A DNA stretch of 64,000 nt, taken from Stratiolaelaps scimitus. Lineage: Eukaryota; Arthropoda; Arachnida; Mesostigmata; Laelapidae. The stretch is from the NCBI GenBank assembly GCA_019614645.1, contig JABWDB010000011.1:7327501-7391500 (forward strand). Direction: 5' to 3'. Numbering within the stretch: position 1 is the first letter of the stretch; every line of letters starts with the position of its first letter. Of this stretch, positions 10,694 to 22,504 are shown piece by piece. Under the pieces are notes generated by a model, which saw only the letters and a program-made list of their open reading frames with translations, was not told the origin of the DNA and ran no database searches. The translations under genes and the position numbers were made by a program.

Positions 10694-12007
10694 CTATTAC
10701 TAATTAGCACTACCCGCCTATTTCCATAGCTGATGGCCACTGGGCTGTCTTCGTTCGGCAGAAATGCCTCGATACCACTAACCCTGCATTGCAGCATTAC
10801 CTCTTGATATCGGAACCTATCCCGATATCGGCCCCTAATGATAATAATGCTATAGTTTTACGGTTGGGTGTAATTAACAAGCTAATTAGATCACACCAGG
10901 AGTGATCGCTGCATGCTACTGAATGATCTGTGCGTGTTATGTGTCTAAGCATGGGCAGACGTTCATTTGGGCCAATTGTTCGCCCAAGAGAATGTTTTGG
11001 CTAACTCATTTTGGAATATGAGAAGAGACGCACATTTTTGTAATTATCATTAGCATCTATTGATTGATACATCCATACATATGGATCACCATTTTTGGCA
11101 ATTAACATACGAATCATTATCGTTTCCTTAACTCTCATTATCTGGTTGGTGTAGAGTCGTTCTTGTAGCAATCACGCGACATGCTGCCGAGTCAGCATGC
11201 GTACTGCGCCTACCCGTTCTCTCTGCTGTTCGTTGTTCGGGAAAACTTGTTGATGGGGGTCGGAGGGAGATTGACAGTGCCTCATCCTAAATTCGCCGTT
11301 AAATGCTTTGAGGGCACTTCTGCCTCAAAGGTCAACATTATTCATCTTCTCCTCATTATTACTATTATTACGGCAATATCAGTATATCCTTTTCATTGAG
11401 CTATTGGCGCCCTCGTTCCCGCTGGCGTCACAGTCAAATCAAGATCCGATACCGTGAAGGCTAGACAGTCGAATCTCTCGGCGGTCATCTGTTCACCCCC
11501 GGGTGGGGGGAGTGGGGCGTGGGGCGTAGCCTCCGCTGAATTCGCTCCGCTTCTCTTTGACGTTACCAGATACTTCAAATGGAGATTGAACAGGACTTGC
11601 AATGGACGCGCGACTCGAATGATCCCTGATCACTTGCCCGGTCCAATCTTACGCTGTTGATATTGAGCGGTGTGTAAGCCATTCAAGGCTCTTCAAGAGC
11701 AGCCTTCCACCGCCACTACGCCCGCCTAGCTAGTAAACCAATCTACCGAGAGAGACTCGTCATGACTAGCGAAGCGACGCATATTTGTCTATGCTGGGAG
11801 ACCTGAGCGATCGTTTTGACTAGCGCTGGCCGTCAACCTTGCCCAGATGTAATCGCTGGCGAGCGATCGAACGACCTGTCCCGGGCGATTGTGGACGTTT
11901 GGGCGGCCGTGATACGCTACGGGGTGCGATACTTCAAACGGAAGCTTGTGGTAAGAGTCCGAAGCAAGTCTAGCGCGCTCGAACTGCTACAGAACGTTTA
12001 GAATGAG
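10694..12007. other. Intergenic, nothing recognised
   Basis: No gene or repeat family is supported. Frames of 60-72 codons at 11181-11660 overlap on both strands. Confidence 0.5.
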
Positions 12008-12045
12008 CGGTTTATTCGCGGAACTGCAATTTTTACAATCTGCCA
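12008..12045 (-). repeat. SINE A remnant
   Basis: GGTTTATTCGCGGAACTGCA followed by ATTTTTACAATC on the plus strand is a decayed reverse complement of the family A 3' body. Only about 35 bp can be recognised. Confidence 0.45.
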
Positions 12046-12170
12046 TTCATAGAAAAAAGGTGCGCTAATTTAAACGTCGTAGTTACAGTGAATAATCTCA
12101 TACCCGGAAGGTTGTATGACTCAGAATATACAAGATATACGAGGCACCATTGCATAAATAAATGCAAATG

Positions 12171-12300
12171 TTTATTGGTTTATTAAAGGAGCTGCGATTT
12201 TACAATGCTTAAGCTCTGTACATGTCACTCAGCGGGGCTCGAACCTGCGGCCTCTGGCTCCCGATAGCTAGAGGCCGCAGGTTAAAGGCACTGAGTTGCC
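12171..12300 (-). repeat. SINE A copy with a fold-back head
   Basis: The 3' body is clear on the plus strand as TTTATTGGTTTATTAAAGGA and GCTTAAGCTCTG, followed by a CACTCAGCGGGGCTCGAACC head (minus-strand B box GGTTCGAGCCCC). Beyond the anticodon-arm region the sequence turns back on itself. AACCTGCGGCCTCT (12242-12255) is the exact reverse complement of AGAGGCCGCAGGTT (12270-12283). The normal upstream head sequence is replaced by this inverted copy. Confidence 0.75.
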
Positions 12301-12501
12301 CGGCATCCCTATGGCGATAGGCCCACACTCCTAGTAAGCGATAAGCAAGAGTATGGCAGGTAGACTCTTTCACAGCCTTAGGCCTGACGAATTCGGGGTC
12401 ACGTGGAGTCGTTGTTCTCGAAGCTGCGACGACCGGGAGGGACAGCTCGGAAGGAATACGTTCCTTAACCATTGAAATCATTTGCTAACCTGCTAAATCT
12501 T

Positions 12502-12547
12502 GCGGGCTGACCCTCAATCTTGAACATTTAACATCCACGGCACTGCT
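12502..12547 (-). repeat. SINE B 3' fragment
   Basis: The minus strand reads GCAGTGCCGTGGATGTTAAA, then a decayed stem-loop region and GTCAGCCCGC. It is the 3' end only, next to a CT-rich run. Confidence 0.65.
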
Positions 12548-13011
12548 CTCTCTCTCCCTCGTTGCTTCGTAGGCTCTGCCAACCTTTTTCCTTTTTTTAA
12601 GAGGTTAAAGGTAAAGCCTGCATCGACATCAGGCCTCACACTGAGGTATTTGCCTGGTAGTGTCCGACTCTTACTGACTAAACCCAGAACCGATTTTGAC
12701 TTGGGGCACTGACCGAGACTGTCACAAGTATTCCTTCAGTCAGTGCCTTGCAGCGACCGGCAGTTGATTCCAACCATGTCCTATCCCTCAGTTCCCCCTC
12801 TGGGGCAAACCCTCCCGCCCAGCCGTAGCGGGTGGGCGGGTGGCTCTGCCAACCTAGCGTAGCATATCACAGCCTACGCAGCTGAGCGGACCTGCCACAT
12901 CTTGATAATTGACGGCCACATTCGCAGTAGACAATACCCCGGAATGCGTTTTTCGAGAAGCACGTTTCTTTGAAAGAAAATGCTCTGGTTGTATCCCTTT
13001 GATGACGGCTG

Positions 13012-13038
<27 letters not shown>
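13012..13038. repeat. (CT)n microsatellite
   Basis: An uninterrupted CT run of about 13 units. Confidence 0.9.
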
Positions 13039-13046
<8 letters not shown>

Positions 13047-13585
13047 CTGAGCGTATGTGTACATCCCTGAACATCGGTCGCGGGCGCGGTAGGGGCTCGC
13101 AAACGGGGGTACCTCTCCGGCTGCGCTCTTTGATAACGGCACCCCACCCCGCGCCCCCCAAATAATTTCTTCATACATTTCGTCATTCTAGTTGAACACA
13201 TTTAATTGTATAACATTAAATATACAATGATTAGTGTGTACAATATATGTGCGTGTGTGTGTGTTTATGTTTAGCACTAATGCGTTTGATGACCCATCAT
13301 CCTCATCGAATGCACTTCAGTGTACGAAAGCCATCTTTGACATCACGGCCACCCTCGATGCCAATAGCAATTACCGATATTAGAAACGACGCTCAGATCC
13401 ATTTCACCTAAAAATTGCGTCACGTTTGAACGCAATGGATCGGCGATGAGAAGAGACACTAACGCAATCTTCGAAATTGCCCCGTACACTGTGGTTACGT
13501 TGTGAGAGCGACTTGAACGGATAGAGGATAGATAATCGTGGATTGGTTTGATTTTTAATCAGTATGAGAACGTAATAGTTTTTAA

Positions 13586-13721
13586 ACATTGCGTACAGAG
13601 AGACGAACAGCTCCTTCAGGACAGTTGAAGGGGAGGAAATTTATTTGAAAAAGCGTTGTTTCTATCCAATTGCGCCTTAGGCGTATTTCAGTCCATGAAC
13701 TTTATATATATATATATATAT
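13586..13721 (+). repeat. Family E dispersed repeat with (TA)n end
   Basis: About 117 bp starting at CATTGCGTACAG, through CTTCAGGACAGTTGAAG and CCAATTGCGCCTTAGGC, to CATGAACTT. It ends in a (TA)n tract at 13703-13721. The same sequence recurs inverted at 22346-22465, roughly 85% identical by eye. No coding capacity or tRNA box is evident. The orientation is arbitrary, set so that (TA)n is at the end. Confidence 0.7.
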
Positions 13722-13759
13722 CACTGATTCTTCATGACCATACGGTTTGTGGGTCAAGG

Positions 13760-13920
13760 TTTTCGGGCTGACTCTCAGCCAACATTTAACGTCCACGGTA
13801 TTGCTCCTAGCGTTGTTTCTTAAGACGGACCCCTAAAAATGCAAATGTGGGCAACAGTGAAGATCGAACCCGTCCACCTACATGTCTCCTCCGAGGGTCA
13901 GGACATGTCGTCCGTGTAAC
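13760..13920 (-). repeat. SINE B copy, near full length
   Basis: On the minus strand this runs from the tRNA-like head (B box GGGTTCGATCTTC) through CACATTTGCATTTTTAGGGG, GGACGTTAAATGTTGGC to the 3' stem-loop GGCTGAGAGTCAGCC (plus strand 13766-13780). The last element is a perfect 6-bp stem with a 3-nt loop, followed by CGAAAA. This is the best copy for defining the 3' end of the family. Confidence 0.8.
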
Positions 13921-14980
13921 AGTTATTAATTATACTGGAACCTCTTAGCGGCAACCACGGTACCCGGTAAAGAACAATTGCCCGTGGCGCGGTGGCGGTC
14001 ATTTCGACTATGATACCGACAGATGGGGGGGGCTCCCGTAACGACATTCAACCTGGCGGGTAAACCATCACAGCGCGTTACCTTTGAACAGCCCTTACGA
14101 ACCCAAATCATTACATATAGCACTGATCTAAGGTTGCAGATTATTAAGGACATTCTAAAATCACGGGCACGAGTGATCGAAATGCCCGAGAGAACGTAAA
14201 GCATATATACACGTCGTGACGACCGTAACGCGTTCATCCTGTATAATAGTTATGTCGATACGGTGCGTAGTTCAAGGGCCGCCGGTGACCCGCTCCATCG
14301 GCATCTGCCGACAGGTCAGCTACATTGCCATAACAGTAGCCGCTGCGTGTCAGGCTTCGCGAGACCTGCCTTGTCAACGACGCACAGTGGACGCAAGCAC
14401 AGTCGATACAGCACCGTTGTTTGTCGCCTCTCGTTGAACGAGTGAATCTACCTAAGCCTAGGCTCCCGCCGTCACCCTATCCCGTCACGAGCTATCGCCC
14501 GTGAACGACAATACGAATCAGGCGCGGCGGCTTGAGGCCGGATTTCGTCGAAACATGCCTTGCCTCGTCGACACACTGCATTCTATTCATACGCCTATGC
14601 AATTATATATGAGAGCATGTGCACTCTCTTGGGTGTCATCTTGAACATGAACAACGGCAACCGTTGCTACCGATTCTGCCCTTCACATGCGAATACTTCG
14701 ATCATAGTCGACAAAGTTTTCGAAACGAAGCAGAACCTCTGAAATGTATCAAAAGTAACGGACATGAAAGATTCACCTCGTCCGGTTTGATGACAACGTT
14801 CGGTTCGCTGTTATATCGCGAATGTTCTTGCCGGCGTTCTGCTTACGACTAAATTATTCAATCTACTTCGCCCGCCCCGTGGTTTAGCTACGTTTGCACA
14901 CGTTGGAACGTGATTAATGACGATTATCAAACAACTGCGCGATACACTTGTCGTTGAGACCGTATCGGAGACTAATGCCT
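13921..14980. other. Intergenic, nothing recognised
   Basis: A 103-codon minus frame (13926-14237) and overlapping plus frames have no recognisable domain. No repeat is identified. Confidence 0.5.
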
Positions 14981-15060
14981 TTGGGGCTCACTCTCAGCCA
15001 ACAATTTTACGTTGGCGACTCGTGCAACGAACCCATAAATGCAAATGTGCGACGGTGGGG
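14981..15060 (-). repeat. SINE B copy, head missing
   Basis: The minus strand reads CCCCACCGTCGCACATTTGC, a CGTAAAATTGTTGGCTGAGA body and the end GTGAGCCCC. The copy breaks off exactly at the B-box side, where a perfect hairpin begins at 15061. Confidence 0.7.
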
Positions 15061-15091
15061 ATTTCCTAGCCAGTTACGAGGGCTAGGAAAT
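15061..15091. repeat. Perfect 11-bp inverted repeat at a SINE breakpoint
   Basis: ATTTCCTAGCC (15061-15071) and GGCTAGGAAAT (15081-15091) are exact reverse complements with a 9-nt loop. The hairpin starts where the adjacent SINE B copy is truncated. Confidence 0.8.
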
Positions 15092-16089
15092 TGCTGGGAA
15101 CGTTCTCCAGTGCTTCATGTTAATCTGCTTTCCTAGTGAATTCCCGTTGGAGGAGGAGGAGCACCGGATGGAGCACCGGACCTTGCGCGCGCTCTCTCTC
15201 TCTACCTCTGGTAGCACCACGGGACAAAGTGGCCAGATCCATCAGTATTCTATAATAACTCAGGTTCTTCTTATCTCTCCGCCCCGCCGCTGTGGAGCTC
15301 TTCCGATATCGCGTCGTAGTGCGAATCGGGCTAAACCCCTAGCAACCTTTTGTTTTTCCGAGCCGAATCGTTCCAGCTCTTGCGCGGTCCCTAGTGGTAT
15401 TGGCCAGCTGGGCAAAATCGCTGAAACGCTTCGATGCCGAGGAAAGAGGCCGGCCTCGTTGAGGGCATAGCTGACGCGCGATCCGCGCTGTCTCATGCCT
15501 CCCGGCCGTTCTCTTAGTTGCCACCGCTCGTCGGTCTTTCCGTAATTCGCTCCTCGATCTTCTTGGAGATTTCCTCCGCGATGGTGGTAGCCAGGCGGAT
15601 GATACCATCAATCTATCAACGGGCCCCGGGCCTCGTTACCGCTCGCGATTGTTTGAAAGCGTTTTAGCCAGCGCAGTATAGGGGATATTGAGACGGTGGA
15701 CTCAAATGGCACGGGATGCCGCGAAACTACTCCCCCCAGAATGGCTATGGCAACATACCGAGATGCAGGACTTTGAAGAGGCAACACTCGCGCGTTGCGG
15801 TGTCTCGATCCATGATCAGAATCCTCAACAACAACAGCAGAAGCAACAACGGCTTCATTCTCCCCAATCGGTTGTGCAAATGTCGACTACAGATAGTTAT
15901 AATGGTATTACCAGTCGTACTAATTAAATCATTAAACACAAGGGTAGAGGGTTCGCGGCCACAAATCAGGGCGTGGACAGGTAAATCGACGTGTCGCCAG
16001 GGTGGTCCCAGATTTACAGCACCAGCTCCCCTAGGGGATGTTAGCTAGCGGCATATATATTTTTTTTGTGGTTTTTTTTAGCGGTTTTG

Positions 16090-16093
<4 letters not shown>
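15092..16093. other. Intergenic, nothing recognised
   Basis: Frames of 78-117 codons at 15117-15611 overlap on both strands in moderately GC-rich DNA. No gene is supported. A CAA/CAG-rich patch lies at about 15827-15850. Confidence 0.45.

Positions 16094-16120
<27 letters not shown>
16094..16120. repeat. (TA)n microsatellite
   Basis: A TA run of about 13 units. It forms the left side of a pair with 16197-16228 around a 76-bp unique module. Confidence 0.9.
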
Positions 16121-16193
16121 CCAGGCCACCCACTGAGCAAGCCTTCACCGAATAACCTTGTTGGTCGCTTGCACCTTTGATGTGTGCCTGACA

Positions 16194-16196
<3 letters not shown>

Positions 16197-16232
<36 letters not shown>

Positions 16233-16240
16233 TATATAAA
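16197..16240. repeat. (TA)n microsatellite, compound
   Basis: A TA run of about 16 units followed by TATATAAA repeats. It is the right side of the pair with 16094-16120. Confidence 0.9.
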
Positions 16241-19200
16241 TATTAGTTGCCAGTAATAACCCGTGTTTTGCTAGCTCCGTCCTATATAGGATTGATTGAC
16301 CCCCCAAATCCTCTCTCGTAGTTCCCCTGTGTGCACCTCACTCGTTTCGGCCGCGACGAACTCTCAGCCGTTACCGGTAATTATGACTAATGAATTTCTA
16401 ATGATCGGTTAGGTGTGCCTAGATTACCTCGAAGGCGTAACTGAGCACCTCCAATGCTACCACTGGCATGGTAGCACCGCATGAAATGATTCTCGCTATT
16501 TATATATTAGCTCGAGGTGTGGCCAAACCACACAGGGCACTGACAGGGACGATGATGATGGTACTGCTGGTTACTGCTGGTCCTGAAAACGCTTCATAAA
16601 CTATAAATACATTTGTATTTTCCGATGCCAACGATTCTTCAACACGAGTCATTTTCCATGCACTGGGTACTGAAGCTCGCCAAAGCCAGACTCTATAGTG
16701 GGCCCTATGATTTGTTTGGTCACGTGTGTGGGCAATTTCTCGATTTGCGGAGGCCACAGCACAATGAGCTATTTCTGCTCCAGGGCCTATTCGATGTAGG
16801 AGACTAATTAGAAAGTTCACCAGATGGATGATGTTTAAGGTGACGACCGACTCGCATTACGTCGGACGATACCGACGCTGTGAAGATGTTTAGTCGGTGT
16901 TAATCCTCGTTGTGTCGTCGAGCCGAGTCAGACAGGTGTGAGCTGCATGTAGATCTTTCTCACAGCAGCGAGTTGAATAGGACGCGGCAATCCTCAGGCA
17001 GCCTCAAGCAAACACAATAACCGCCGAAGACCGAGCTGGTAGAAACAATCCGATACGGCGTGTCCTTTAAAGCGCAAATCCCGTCTGATTGAGTAAATCG
17101 AACTTATCGAAGTTACCCCCGCGTGATTGGTGCCATTCACCCCGTGTGGCGGCAGATGCTATCATAACTTTTATGGACGATCTCGTGCTGGCACAAGTGC
17201 ACTCACACTGTGACAAAAACGTCCGTCGACACTACCACCCAATACACCAATTTCAAGTCTATTTCAACGTTGCGCCGTCGGCCTAGCGCCATGTCATCCA
17301 CCAGCCGCCAATAATTCCTCCCTGCCGCCCCCGGTTTGTTCAGCCTGCCACAGCTACAAAAACGCTTCTTATCGACTGCAGCGGCTCGCCCGACTGCGTG
17401 AGCAGCCTTTCATAGAAGGGCTTGTCTTCTTTTCGAATCGTTTTTCGTTACGTTCGAAAACTGATAATCGACGCGCGGGCATTTATCAATGTAGCTCGTC
17501 CGAGAATTTCCCCATCTCGTCCTCCCCCCCCCGGGCTACCCCATTTCCAAAGCTTCTTCCAGACGAAGTTTCCCTGCGCACATAACATTCTTACATATTC
17601 TCACAAGGAGCCGTTTTGCGTGCAGCGTAAATCTTCTCCGTTCAGACGGGGTACTCCGGTCAGCTCCGCGACGTCCGGCTGCAACAACTCCCACGGCCAT
17701 ATATTTCAATGTCTCTCCGGCGATCTCGATAAATTCTCGATGCGTGCGCACGTAATGGCCTTGCTTTAGCGCTCTTTCTATCATCGCGCCGGGCATAATG
17801 TGAGCGCCGTGCCGGGCCCTGTAAAGTGGCTCGTCTCGCTTGCTGCCGGAGCGGCCGGCCGGCCGGCCGGCCGTCGGTTTCGTCGGACCGGCTAGGCCTC
17901 GCCAGGCTGGACGCGTGAGTCCGCCTCTTGCCTGTCGGATTAAGAGTCCCTCTGACGTATGGTACACACGCTAATGTCGCAGCGAAAGCGCAAGAAAAGG
18001 ACTAGGCCGCCAGCGACCCCACCGCAAACGACTGCCGCCCTGTACGCAGTAGAGACTAGCGTCGCTCGGTGTGCTCCGCACGGCATCGCGCAGAGCTCCC
18101 GAGCTCCGAGTCCCTGATCACCCTCCACCGCACGCAGTCGCTGGCCATGCCGCTCGCTCGCTCACCATGGCCACAAATAGCAGCTCGCCTGATCTGTTTC
18201 GCCATTCTGGAACTGCACAACACGGGCGCCGCGAGTGAACATTAGACATTTCATGGCGTTCACGGAATAGCCGCTACCGCAGACTCTGCTACTGCGCACA
18301 TACACAGCGAGCGAGCGAGCAAGCGGCAAGACGTGCAGGACGTCAAAGGAAGCCAGCATCCTGTGACAGGTTCCTGCTGGGACGTGGAAAACGCTAGTGT
18401 CGTCAGGACAAGGCCGGACGGCTCATGTCCGGCGACGCGACAGGCTCTGCCTACGCGAACACTGCGAGTGGTGTATACCACCCTCAAACCCCCGGAAAGT
18501 CAAACTTCGGAGGCATTGTTTGACGATGGGACGATGGCAACGCGAAATGGCCCTTGCCTATGTCCTTGCAATGTAGCTCGATGCGGGACCAACACACGCT
18601 TAATGGCGGTCAGGGGAATGCCTAACAGGTGATACGGCTGTGCCGCTTTTCAATGGAAAGCCCTGCCGAAAGCACGACCAGCACAACCACCGCCGTAGTG
18701 TTGCTCGAAACGTAGGCTACGTTTATGGTGTTTGGTGGCGGGGTCCGGCGACGACAACTGACTCGTCGCTGTGTTCCGGGACATCTACGAGCGTGACAAG
18801 AACGGGACTGTTTGCAGGATCACTGCATGACATTGGAAGGATAGCGATACATAGATGGATTGGAGTGGATTGACGGCGGTGCCTCCACTTCCTTTCTGTT
18901 TCCTCAAACGTTTCCTGCAACAACAACTCCTCATGGTAGTCATCGCGATAGGTGATACCGGTGACAGGTGCAGACCAAGGTCTGTCAGACAAAAAACATA
19001 GGTCTGTCTGCACTTGAACGGAATCACGGAACCTGTAGAGCTCCGTGCGGACACTGTTCTCAGTATGTCCTTCCTCTCCCTTGATTGTTTAACGGATATA
19101 TAATATTATACCGCTATGACATGTAAGTGGTCGTCCAGTGGGTGGACGCGCAAGCCTTTCGAAGATTCAGATGCCATATCTCCTGCCGACGGTCGGGGAA

Positions 19201-20988
19201 GATCGCCCATATGAAGAAGCAGGACCCACCGCTGAAGGTCGCTCTGAGCCAGCCGTTGGTATCGTTAGTATTATTATATAATATAGCGGCATCTGCCTGT
19301 CTGTGACATCTTGACACAATCGATCAATGCCTCTATTATATACATGAGCTGCACGAACTGACGTTCCAGTGAAAGACATCGAACGATCAGTCACCTCAGG
19401 ATTCATGGATCATTCTCGAGCGCGTGAACCCGAGCCACGCGCTAACCAAAACAGTTTCAACTGCGCAATGAACTAGCTGGCGAGTCGCTCTCGACGCTCG
19501 GTTCTGCAGTAGCAGCCCGAGCTCAGGTGGGTGATGCCCTGAAATTGGCCAGCACAGTGTTCGAGCCAGCGTGAGCACATTAGTAAGCATGAGAGCGAGC
19601 GAGCGATCGCGAGAGGGCAACAGGTGGAAATGGCGACTCAGGAGGACGAGGAGGAGAGGAGAAGCATGACAAGCCCCCGTATGAGCGAGAGCCTGACGTC
19701 GCCTTGTAGGCTGGCACACACGGTTGTGTGGGGGGCAACCTAGGTCAAATTGGTTATTCTCGTCAGAGTTCCGATGCGTATCCGTGTACCGGAGCAGAGT
19801 AGCATTCGTGGCCTGTCTGTCCTCGAGGGGGAGGCCGAGGCGAGGAGAGCCCTCGGAGTCTGCTGATTAGTGAAGGAGTATAAAAAATAGATGACCTTTG
19901 AAGCTTTTTTTTTACTTTGTTGACAATGGCTTAACTGTGAATCGGATCTCGAGGGGAAGTGCCGTGCGATAATTAGCACTATGACAAGAATATGTATACT
20001 CATTAGAAAATACGAGTAGACAGATATATGAACCCATAGATAGGCTCTCGACCTCCCACGGCTTTGAAGTAATACCTAGCAATTTCCGAGCCGTGGGGGG
20101 GTGGGTGGGCGTAGGACCCCTGGCCTAGTAAGCCTGTGCGTCGCACACCATCACCCACTACGGCTGAGTGACGTATGTGTATCATTCGCCAGTTGAAGGA
20201 CTCATGTAGACGCGGTACATGCAGCCCACGCAAGCGTATAAGAAAAATGAAAAGTATTAAATCAGCTACAAACACAGCTGTTCGAAGCAAGCAACAGGCG
20301 GGTATTCAATCGGTGCACTCGATGCGGAGGTGATTCACTAGCTACCTTTTTTCGAAGTTGACGACAAATATCCATTATGTGCAAACACCGGATTTCACTG
20401 TTTGGTAGTCAACTCGCTCCATTAACCTTGAACTGCACACCTTGCTCTTCGTAATCATCTGGCCTATAAATAATGGCTCGAAGGTATAGTTTGTGTCTAT
20501 TCAAAATACATAACTATCTATGCCCCGTGGAAAATGGCTCTTCTTTAAAAGGTTGTCTTCGGAAGGGTTCGCCCTTATGACATATTTATATATAAAGAGA
20601 ATCCCGGCTGGGAAAGGCTGTGGCTTACGGATGTTAGCTCCGACGTGTAGAACACAGTTACATATTGTCCAGCGAAAGTGGTTCCGACCCTCCATCCAGG
20701 AGACGGAAATAGTGGGATATTCAGCGGTCGTTGATTCGTTCAAGTAACCGAGGTACAATTTATATGAATCCGCTTATTATTATTATTAACACCGTTTGTT
20801 CGAAATGAAAACTATGAAACTATTGAAACGAATGTAGCAAAACATTCAAATCCGCTAATATGTATAGCGTATTATTATACTTCTATAACGTGCTCTATGA
20901 TACCATGAGACCTACATACCCGAAGCGATATCCTGGTCCATTGCAAATCAGTAAATCCGGATTAAATTAAAAAGAAAAATTTTTTTTT
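16241..20988. other. Intergenic, nothing recognised
   Basis: No gene or repeat family is supported over about 4.7 kb. The 17.4-18.6 kb part is GC-richer and has frames up to 143 codons (17536-17967 minus). These overlap plus-strand frames and cross a (GGCC)n tract, so chance is the simpler explanation. A 9-bp inverted repeat (CCCACGGCT / AGCCGTGGG) sits at 20055-20097. Confidence 0.45.
17849..17872. repeat. (GGCC)n tract
   Basis: About six GGCC-type units run in tandem in GC-rich surroundings. It is self-complementary at every register. Confidence 0.8.
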
Positions 20989-22344
20989 TATATATATATA
21001 TACATATTCAATTCAAATCGAACGCCTCAATAATACCACCGCCACCTACAGCTACAGTGTTACATTTTGCTGTTCATGGCCCATGCAACGCCCGCCTGCG
21101 CGTTCGTGCCTTCTCCCTGAGAGGGGTATTGGGTGTGCTAACTAATTCATCTTTCCCTGGCGAGCATTGATGATGAGCGATCGTACCACCCGATGTCCCG
21201 CTGGTCTTCTATGGGTTCACAGGCCTGTCCGCGCATTCTTTCCAATACTCATTCGCTAACTCTGTGCGCAACGCTGTCGCATTGCTGGAACTGCCGCTTC
21301 GGGCGTTGTAATTCCGCCGTAACTCGCCGGCTATCGCTTCGATCGCTGTGCCAGTCGGCTGAACTCGGCAGCCCTTCGAGCGAACATCGAGCTCGGCAGC
21401 GAGCATGCGTGAGAGCGCAAATGCAGAGAGAATTTGTCACGAGAACGGTATCACGGCGTACAGCTGAAATGGTTTGGGCGTAACTGTCACCGGAGCACTC
21501 CGGCGAAGTCACTAAGGTTTTCCGGTACAGCTGGCCGGCTGTACCAGCTTTTCCGGACCTGTCGGTTCCACGAGTAGATGAATCATCACTTGAGGACTCC
21601 AGGACTCGCCAGTTCAGCAACGTTTAGTGTTTAGTGCTCCCGTACTACTGCCGGCTGGTACTGCTCAAGGTTTTGTTCGCAGCTACATGATCAGACGTAA
21701 GCCCCAGAATGACAATTCGTCCTTTGCATGCACGGGGAATTCTCCGCCGAAGTTCTCCGGCCAGTTCACTCCACAGCACCCCCAACCACCTCCGCCGCCA
21801 CGTGGGAGAGAAAAACGCCGCCGTGGACACGCGCACGAATCGTCCAGGTCACTTAGGTTTGGAAACCGACCTATTTTCGTTGCTTGCCACAACGAGGTTG
21901 TTGTGTTTCGGGGTGTTTCCCAAGCAAGAGGGAGGTCAGCTCGGAAAATTTACTTTACTTTATCGGGAACTAGGCTAGGTCGTATATGTTGTATACATGA
22001 GACGAAGTTGAGTTGCAGACGAACAACGCCCCCGTGGAGCCTTCAACGATCTCGTTGAAGATATGTCTATTGAATGGCAGGCATTCGTACGCTTGGTCGA
22101 AGCTATGCATCCGCTTGATTGTATATAGCAAACACGCGGCGCGTGTGCAACACAGGCCGCTAAAAATATACAATCTGTGTCACACATCTCAATGATGAAG
22201 GCCGAACAGGCGGAGTAGGCTGATACCCCGAAAAGGTATGATACGTAAACGACAATTTTGCGTGTCGTATATTTTCGCGACAACGTTTCTTAAAAGGACC
22301 TCTTCTGTATGTGCCTTAATGTGCATTATATATATATATATATA
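20989..22344. other. Intergenic, nothing recognised
   Basis: It begins with a T9 and short (TA)n tract. Overlapping frames at 21193-22058 (up to 143 codons) are on both strands. No domain is recognised. Confidence 0.45.
22326..22344. repeat. (TA)n microsatellite
   Basis: A TA run adjoining the inverted family E copy on its left. Confidence 0.9.
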
Positions 22345-22345
22345 C

Positions 22346-22463
22346 ATAAGTGCATGAACTGAAATAAGCCTAAGGCGCAATTGGATAGAGACAACGCTTT
22401 TTCAACTAAATTTCCTCGCCTTCAACTGTCCTGAAGAAGCTGTCCGTATCTTTGCACGCAATG

Positions 22464-22464
<1 letters not shown>
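22346..22464 (-). repeat. Family E dispersed repeat, inverted, between (TA)n tracts
   Basis: The reverse complement of 13586-13702. It runs from AAGTGCATGAACTGAAATAA through CTAAGGCGCAATTGG and CTTCAACTGTCCTGAAG to TTTGCACGCAATG. (TA)n tracts lie immediately on both sides (22326-22344 and 22465-22500), so the repeat either inserted into a TA tract or carries one at its end. Confidence 0.7.

Positions 22465-22501
<37 letters not shown>
22465..22501. repeat. (TA)n microsatellite, long
   Basis: An uninterrupted TA run of about 18 units at the right side of the inverted family E copy. Confidence 0.9.

Positions 22502-22504
<3 letters not shown>

Larger units (their letters stand above)
12301..13587. 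other. Intergenic with CT and GT microsatellites
   Basis: No gene is supported. It holds a SINE B fragment at 12502-12547, a (CT)n tract at 13012-13038 and a (GT)n patch at about 13251-13264. Three 60-100-codon frames over 12867-13178 are driven by the CT tract. Confidence 0.5.

Noticed and set aside
16092..16307. Frames rich in Ile-Tyr repeats over TA tracts, here and elsewhere
   Set aside because: Pure translation of (TA)n microsatellites.
19090..19300. Possible inverted repeat around CCGCTAT motifs
   Set aside because: Only about seven bases match between the arms, with AT-rich filler.
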